This document shows, in pieces, positions 58,101 to 64,000 of a stretch of DNA of 64,000 nucleotides (within the stretch, counting starts at the first letter, position 1; each line of letters starts with the position of its first letter). Position numbers and translations under genes: made by a program. Under the pieces are notes generated by a model, which was given only the letters and a program-made list of their open reading frames with translations, did not search any database and was not told where the DNA came from. This DNA comes from Theileria orientalis strain Shintoku (taxonomy: Eukaryota; Apicomplexa; Aconoidasida; Piroplasmida; Theileriidae): contig NC_025260.1 in NCBI RefSeq assembly GCF_000740895.1, forward strand, positions 1-64,000. Direction: 5' to 3'.

Positions 58101-58548
58101 TGGGAGATGTAAAAGAGGCCGCTATAGACCCGGATTTTAAGGGAATCGTGTTCAGGAACTACATTCCTAGGGACGAGAATTTAAAGAAGCTTTGTAAAAC
58201 GTTTTTGGATGATTACTCTTCCATTGAAAATACCATAGATGAACAGATTGACCAGACTATTCGGAACTACGAATCAGAGGTATTCACTTTATTCTATATT
58301 ACTGTACCTTTCTCTTTGTTCATACCCAAATTTATTTTTAGGACGTTTTATCGTTGGTTCGTCCTCGCCGCCAAAACTGGGATTTAAAGCGTGAATTAAA
58401 TCGCAAAAAGCAGATTCTTTCAAACAGGACTGATTCTGCAATTTTAAGGCTGCTTCGTGAAGGCAAGAGCAACAACCAGATTCTAGCACACCAAGTCGCT
58501 CAAATGGATTCAGATGCTTCCGAGGACATGGATATAGAAGAAATTTAA
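58100..58548 (+). CDS. CWF18: Spliceosome-associated protein CWF18/CCDC12, two exons (128 aa)
   Basis: A small component of the Prp19/NineTeen-related splicing complex. Exons 58100-58279 and 58342-58548 join in frame at NYESE|DVLSLVRPRR across a 62-nt intron. Landmarks are VFRNYIPRDENLKKL near residue 20 and PRRQNWDLKRELNRKKQIL followed by TDSAILRLLREG, the conserved cwf18 core; the C-terminus is acidic (DASEDMDIEEI). The length is near that of the fungal and human proteins. The only suitable ATG shares one base with the TAA stop of the upstream gene (TAATG), so its 5' leader must lie inside that gene's last exon or intron. Confidence 0.9.
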
Positions 58549-58805
58549 TTTTTGCTTGTACCATATAATCTTTTTTCATACACGGATGCTCAGATAAACA
58601 CGGCCTGATGTCGTCCACTTTCACTTTAAATTTACTTGTTTTTTTAGTGTTGAATATAATTTTATCTTTTAAACTATTTTTTATATTTTTAAATCAAATA
58701 TGTATGCGTAAATTTGTAATTTTTCCCTGTTGTAATGTAACATATCATTTTTCGCCTTTTTATTTATTGAAATTTTAATGTTCATCGACACATCATTAAT
58801 ATTAA

Positions 58806-59888
58806 ATGAATAAAATGGAATCGACGCCCATTCCGCATTTGCGAATTGTTCCAACTTCTGAAGCAACTGCAAATCGCGACCACTTCTCCGTGCCAAGGCC
58901 GCTCAATTTCAGAACTGATAGCGACTTTGCCACGAGTTCTTCTTCTCGCCTCTTCTCTTCAGTTCTAAATCATAAAACTTCCAATGGTGAAGAGGTCGTT
59001 TTGTTTGCGATTCATCCCCTTACCATAATTCGTCCCCTACGCCGACGTGTGTATAAAAAAATTAATGATGTACTGGAGTCTCTCATAAATAGCCTGCAGT
59101 CCAAAGGCTTATCAAAAACTGTAATATTATCGCGCCTACAAAATACTCGTTGGTTCCTAAAAATGTTTGATTATGAAGGCATAGGCTCACTGATTAACGT
59201 TTTTAAGACTTATTTGTGTCATTCGGACACGTTGGTGGTACCCTTGATATTTAAGGAGGTTTACGACGCGTACAGCTCTGAAATGGACAGGACTTACTCA
59301 AAGGAAGTTCTCAGAATTGGACTCAATTCTGATTTAGACAGCAGGAGGGCCTTCATTATGGGCGGAATTGACTTCACCGAGGAAACGATGCTTTCCACGT
59401 ACAGGAACCCCTACGAATCTCTCAACAACGATCTGCCGACTTCCTCGATTTGGAGAATATCGGGGACCAACATCAGGAACTTTAATCCCATACCTACACT
59501 GGCGTCAACTCAGAGTAACGTTCAGTCGGTGGCCAACACGAACAGGGACTTTTTTCTGAATGAGCAAAACGTAAGCGTGTTCACAGCATTCCTTCCCAAG
59601 TTGAGGGGCATACTGAGTAAGAAGAAGGAAGAATTGAGCGAACTGAACAAACGGCTGGAGCAGGAGCGGAAGCTTACCAACGAGCATCACAGGCTCCTCC
59701 TCACCAATACCTACAAACATGTTTACTCCGCGGTGGAGTTCGAGTTTAACGAGCTAGAGGAGTGCCTGCTCACGTTTGAGAACATTTTCGACATTAAATA
59801 TTCTCAATCGAAGTTTGCAAAGTCTCTCGACGAATTGCACAAAAATATGAATTTAATCGACAGTTTTGTGAAGAATAAAGTCCTTTAA
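58806..59888 (+). CDS. Unrecognised 360-aa protein with C-terminal coiled coil
   Basis: A single uninterrupted frame with balanced codon use, clearly coding. I do not recognise the family. The N-terminal 60 residues are Ser/Thr-rich and probably disordered. A conserved-looking segment follows (VVLFAIHPLTIIRPLRRRVYKKIN), then helical sequence. Residues about 265-310 form a charged coiled coil (LSKKKEELSELNKRLEQERKL), and a helical C-terminus ends FVKNKVL. There is no signal peptide and no transmembrane segment, so a cytosolic or nuclear scaffold is possible. The ATG at 58806 is followed by a second ATG three codons on (58815, MESTP); either may be used. Confidence 0.8.
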   Translation: MNKMESTPIPHLRIVPTSEATANRDHFSVPRPLNFRTDSDFATSSSSRLFSSVLNHKTSNGEEVVLFAIHPLTIIRPLRRRVYKKINDVLESLINSLQSKGLSKTVILSRLQNTRWFLKMFDYEGIGSLINVFKTYLCHSDTLVVPLIFKEVYDAYSSEMDRTYSKEVLRIGLNSDLDSRRAFIMGGIDFTEETMLSTYRNPYESLNNDLPTSSIWRISGTNIRNFNPIPTLASTQSNVQSVANTNRDFFLNEQNVSVFTAFLPKLRGILSKKKEELSELNKRLEQERKLTNEHHRLLLTNTYKHVYSAVEFEFNELEECLLTFENIFDIKYSQSKFAKSLDELHKNMNLIDSFVKNKVL

Positions 59889-60076
59889 GCTTAATGTACT
59901 ATATTTACCTGCGTATTGTGTATGCATAATCTTAATCGTCTTATGCTGTGGAAGGTTACACACTTTGTAAGGTCAGGCGCCTGAATCGACATAAATACTC
60001 TTTATTTCTGATTGTAATTTTAAAATGGAAAGATTGGAATTATTTACACTCTGGCGTGGACTGAACGCCCCTTGAT

Positions 60077-61758
60077 ATGTTGTCTTTTTGTAGCACATGT
60101 GCCCTGCTCTATCTATTGGTAAATAACGGCCTGGTATCAGACTGTTTTATACACAATAGTGGTATTCCTAGTTCAAAGCATGAATTAAGTAGTGATAAAT
60201 GGTCCCTGTTCGCCACAAAGAGTAAATTGAAGGCAGTTAGAAAGTTCACCCGGGACAGGCCCAAAAAAACTCGACCTTCTGCAATTTATCCTTCTCCTAC
60301 CATCTATTACGGCAACGTTCACAACCATTTCGGGGCACCTCCGGAGTATTTGGCCATTCCAGTCGAAAAAACACTGAACATTCTGAGAAACGGGCGGCTT
60401 TCTGAGCTTATTTCCATGATGAAGAGGGGCATTACTGGCTCTGAGCTCTCAGAGGCTCTCTCCGACAAACCGTTCTTCAGCGCTCTGTCGGACGAGGTTT
60501 CCGCAATTAAGCAGATTTCGGAATATGAGGTACTTGCCTGTTCTTTTATTCACTAATCTTCGGTTTCAGGCTTGCGACGTCAGCAGCGACCTGCACCAGT
60601 ACTTCGAAAGCATCTTAAGGTCGCCGCTCGACTATGAGAACTATGTGGACAAGTTTTACACGGTTAAGAAGCTGCAGTCGTACTGGGAAAACAGGGAGCG
60701 GATGCTGTACAACCTGACCTTTAAGAGGCTGTTCGCCCGATTAAAGAGCGTGGCCCACAAGTTGAACGAGGCGGGCACTCCTCTCAGCGAGTTCGCCGAT
60801 CCGAAGCTGTGGCACCGGTACGGCGTCTTCAAGATGGTTCCCAATTGTAAAATGGCAGAGAATTACCTGGAGAAACATAAAATCGCTCTCAGTTTCGACA
60901 TCCGGAGCTTGTACTATAGAGACGTAAACACCAATCAGATTAAATCCAATTTTGATAAATTTTATGCGGAACTTGGTTTAAAAGACGGCGCTACTGCTCA
61001 CACACTGGGCGAACATCTCACTGACTCAACTGATACTCAAACTGGTATAAACGGCACTGCCTCAACTGATACTCAAACTGGTGTAAACGGCACTGACGCA
61101 ACTGATACTCAAACTGGTGTAAACGGTGCAGGCTCAACTGAAGGCGGCTTCAACTTATACCCCGATAGACCAGGGTCTCAGGAAACCGGCTTCTCTCTCG
61201 ACGAAAAGGGGAGGCTGCCCGGGGAACTCGTCGACCGGATCGTCAGTGACCTGGCGGCGCTGGGCGTCCTGGACCCCAATGCGCCCTGGTCCATCAACCT
61301 CTCCAGGATCGACGAGTTGCAGGAGGGCTTTGCCTCCCAGCAGGCTCAACACGCCTACGCCATTCGCGACTTTTACTTGTCGCTAAAGTACCCTGGCTAC
61401 AGGGTTGAAAGTGACCCCTACGTCTTAGGTGCGTTGATACCTTCTCTGTATACCACGTATTACGCATACACTTTTTATTTACTTAGCCTGTTTCTTAAAC
61501 TTTTATTAATCTCTATTTAAGCTACTTGGTGACATTTCTTCAGAGTCCTTGGTTAATCACGAGTTTCGGACTAAAACTTTTGAGCGCGACCTGCTTACGA
61601 AGTACCGGAACTGGCTGCTCAGCGGCGCTCCCAGGGACTCCTTCAGGCCCATGAACCTCAAGTTTCGGCACCTTGCCATTTGGCATGGTCTTTCCAAGAA
61701 CCAGCGCAGGAGGCTTGCTCAGAAGTACGCCAAGTCGATCACCGTTCCCGTCAAGTGA
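60077..61758 (+). CDS. Unrecognised protein with signal/transit-like N-terminus and 12-residue repeats, three exons (508 aa)
   Basis: Exons 60077-60529, 60570-61428 and 61544-61758 join in frame (SEYE|ACDV and YVL|ESLVNHEF). A hydrophobic leader (LSFCSTCALLYLLVNN) is followed by a Ser/Lys/Arg-rich stretch (KSKLKAVRKFTRDRPKKTR). That bipartite layout is typical of nuclear-encoded apicoplast proteins; apicoplast targeting is inference. The middle is helical and carries three 12-residue repeats of TDTQTGVNGT type. The last exon is highly basic (RHLAIWHGLSKNQRRRLAQKYAK), which would suit RNA or ribosome contact. I do not recognise the family. Confidence 0.78.
61025..61138 (+). repeat. Three 36-nt tandem repeats inside a coding exon
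   Basis: Three copies of a 36-base unit (ACTGATACTCAAACTGG plus 19 more bases) encode TDTQTGINGTAS, TDTQTGVNGTDA and TDTQTGVNGAGS. The repeats are AT-richer than the exon sequence that follows them. They probably vary in number between isolates. Confidence 0.9.
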
Positions 61759-62014
61759 CACTTGTTCTGGACCCTTTCCGCAACCTTCATCATTCCTTCT
61801 TCTAAACTTGTACTTTACTGCATATTGCCCGTGTATTTTACTTTACTGTGAATTCTACTGTTTATGCTTTTTAACGTGTACTCAATTGTGTATATCGTAT
61901 TTACCGTGTAAATGTGTACTTGAGTATATTGTTTTAACGCGTGTTTAACTGCGTGATAATCGTGTTAACTGTGTGTTGTGTTTCGTGTGGTTATCTGTGT
62001 GTTCTGCTCGTGTG
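61759..62014. other. Convergent intergenic region, GTGTGTT-rich
   Basis: About 250 bases between two converging genes, with repeated GTGTA, CTGTG and GTGTT words near 61890-62010. No gene is seen. Confidence 0.5.
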
Positions 62015-64000
62015 TTATATCGTCAGTTCCCAGGGGTTGTGTGCCACCTGCTCCTTCTTGTTGTCGTTCCACTCCACTGAGACGCACTTCCAGATGTCGA
62101 GGCTCGTGTAGTTGGTCTTTTTGATAACTCCCGTCTGGTTCGTCTTTGCGTTTTTGCACTTGAGTGGTGTTCTCCACAGGTACGTGAGGCCGCTGAAGAC
62201 CCTAAAGGTTGCGTTAGTTTATCTGTTGGTATGTGGGCACAGGTGTGTTTCTTGTATGTGTATTGGTACCAGTAGCTGTATATTTGTTATCGGTAACTGC
62301 ATAACTAAATGGATGCGGCTGTTACTATCCAGGCGACTATATAAATAAATGCTGCTGCATAAACTTCCGTGTGTGAATATCTGGGTGCGACTAGGCGTGT
62401 AAATATCTGCATCTATGTAGGCGTGTAAATAACTCACTTTTCGTACGGCTGGACGTACTGCGGAAACTGGGCGCACCCGGGCGCGCGCAGCGCCACCGGC
62501 ACCGTCAGCGTGAACACTCGCGGCGGACTCCCGTCGGGGGCGCGCGGCGTCAACCCCGGCTCCTCCGTCGCCCTCCTCGTGGCCCGCGTCTTCTCGACGC
62601 GCGAGAGCGTCCTGCAGACCCTGCGCAGGTTTTTCACGAGCCCCAGGCTCTCGCTCAGGTCCTCGTCCTCGCCCTCGCTGTCGGCCTCGTAGCCCATGCT
62701 GCTCACCGTCAGGTTAAGGCAGAGTATCTCTATCGAGGGCCCCCTGCTCTCCTCCGCGTGGTCCACGGACTTGCCGTCCTCGTCGTCGGTTTGATTTTCG
62801 GGCGTGTTTTCTGCCGTTTTCGGCGGCAGGTCCACTTTCAGCAGGTTACTGGTCATTGTCAGCACCTTGATTTCGCACGTTTCCTTCGGCGCGAGCTGGT
62901 ACGCGAGCTCCAGCTTCGCCAGCAGCTTCTTTATCGGCTCCAGTAGCTCCTCGTTGTTTGTTTCCTTGCTCTGTTCTCCTTCCTTCTGGCCTCCCTCTAT
63001 TTCGTTTGACGACTCTTCTTCTTCCTGCTGCTGCGACTCCTCCGCTGCTGCTCCTTTCGTCATCTTCGCCTTCTTCGTCTTCTTTCCCTTGTCTCCCTTG
63101 TCGTCTCTTTCTCTCTTTTCCGACGATGCGGGTTTACTTTCGTCCGGCTGACTCGTCTGCGTGTCCTGTCCTCCGTTTTCGTACTGCGAGTCGTGCGCCA
63201 GTGGCGACTGGTCGTACGTGCTGTTTCCGTTAGACGGCTGGTCGCTCTCCACTGCCTCCTCTCGCTTCACGCTCATCTCTCCCTCCGAGTCCCTCAGATC
63301 TTGCTTTTCTACCGAGTCCGTTTTTCCTTGCGAGTGCTGCTTTTCCGGCGTGTCCGACTTGTAGCCTGATTCCGTCTTCTCTGGCGTGTCTGACTTGTAG
63401 CCTGAGTCCGTTTTTTCCGGCGTCTGGTCCTTCTGCTCGTTCATTGGCGTCACTATTGGCGACTGGTCCTCCATCGCGTCCGCCCCCAGCTCCTCCTTAC
63501 TCTCGGCGGGCTCCGGCTGCAGGTCCTGGTACATGTCGCTGATGTCTATGTTGCTTTCCACGTCCGTCAGTGCTGAGTCTGACTCCTCGTCCTTGTCCTT
63601 CTTCTTCTTCCTCCTCTTCGTCTTCGCCTTCGTGCCCTTCGGCTTACTCGTCTCCACCTGGACCTTGATGCCCAGCAGCTCCTTCAGGTGCTGCAGCATG
63701 TCGTTAACTGACGTGATGAGCTCCAGGAGCCCTCCTGAGAAGAAGACCAGGCTGTCGTTAACCTTGTTTTCGCTCAGGAACTCGAACAGGTCCGTGCTGT
63801 ATGGGGCCAGCTCGTCCAGGTCCAACTTTTCCGGACTCGAGCCTTCCACCTCCTTCGCATTCCCGTCCACTCCGGTCGGCGTTTGGCCGTTTTTCCTCAG
63901 TGCCGTCTGCGCGTTGTGCCCTTCCATGAACTTGGCGTAGTTCACTGACGTGTTCATGTCGAAGTTGACGCTCTTGTCGTGGCAGTATACTTCGAAGAAC
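62015..64000 (-). CDS. Charged, repeat-bearing protein of unknown function, C-terminal part (truncated by the window edge)
   Basis: The frame is open through the right edge of the window (upstream of the Met at 63957 it still reads FFEVYCHDKSVNFD), so the true start lies outside. Visible exons are 64000-62439 and 62201-62015, joined in frame at PYE|KVFSGLTYLW over a 237-nt intron and ending ELTI-stop. The sequence has a leucine-rich helical part (FFSGGLLELITSVNDML), a Lys-rich patch (KAKTKRRKKKKDKDEESD), a long Glu/Ser/Gln/Lys low-complexity region with 12-residue repeats (TPEKTESGYKSD), and a conserved-looking C-terminus with Cys and Trp residues (TPLKCKN, WKCVSVEW). The GC content is the highest in the window. 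Not recognised; a FAINT-like or secreted antigen nature cannot be judged from this part. Confidence 0.75.
63341..63427 (-). repeat. 36-nt tandem repeats coding TPEKTxSGYKSD
   Basis: Two full units and a partial third of a 36-base repeat, reading TPEKTDSGYKSD, TPEKTESGYKSD and TPEKQHSQGKTD on the minus strand. They lie in the disordered middle of the truncated gene. Confidence 0.85.

Noticed and set aside
1..64000. tRNA, rRNA, CRISPR or transposon signals
   Set aside because: I looked for them and saw none I can support. The window is eukaryotic, with spliceosomal introns and no transposase-like or reverse-transcriptase-like frames; a covariance-model scan would be needed to exclude small RNAs.

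Overview
This is a chromosome end from an apicomplexan piroplasm, almost certainly a Theileria species. The window opens on a CCCTAAA/CCCTAAAA telomere. A subtelomere follows, holding gene families typical of Theileria: FAINT (DUF529) secreted proteins, full-length ABC transporters and a multi-membrane-pass Tpr/Tar-like protein. The core genes have very short introns. The very long FAINT proteins and the fairly GC-rich core genes would fit the T. orientalis group, but the species call is inference.

Layout. 1-178 telomere. 179-1480 non-coding subtelomeric tandem repeats. 1.8-40.4 kb is the multigene subtelomere: FAINT gene A (minus), a gene-poor stretch with relics, ABC transporter 1 (minus), a Tpr/Tar-like membrane protein (plus), a relic of that protein's tail, ABC transporter 2 (minus), a second gene-poor stretch with relics, ABC transporter 3 (plus) and FAINT gene B (plus). 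The FAINT and ABC genes form a mirror-image arrangement, as if one FAINT-ABC cassette had been duplicated in inverted orientation. The ABC copies share identical nucleotide blocks in changing pairs, a sign of gene conversion.

From about 41.1 kb the sequence changes to the conserved core, with compact intron-containing single-copy genes: a HINT-type HIT protein, the exosome subunit RRP45, the rhoptry neck protein RON2, the ribosome-biogenesis factor TSR1, a sortilin/VPS10 receptor, a secreted FN2-PA14-discoidin-like adhesive protein, the spliceosome factor CWF18/CCDC12, two unrecognised conserved-looking proteins, and a charged repeat-bearing protein cut by the window edge.

Most exon structures were worked out by eye from GT/AG sites, phase continuity and family similarity. 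Where I summed the exon lengths (FAINT A and B, RON2, RRP45, HIT, TSR1, sortilin, CWF18 and the 60.1-61.8 kb gene), the total is a multiple of three. Functionally the left part looks like a rapidly evolving set of secreted and transport proteins facing the host cell. The right part holds housekeeping genes plus invasion and secretory-trafficking genes: RON2 is a rhoptry cargo, and sortilin is the receptor that sorts rhoptry and microneme cargo in relatives.
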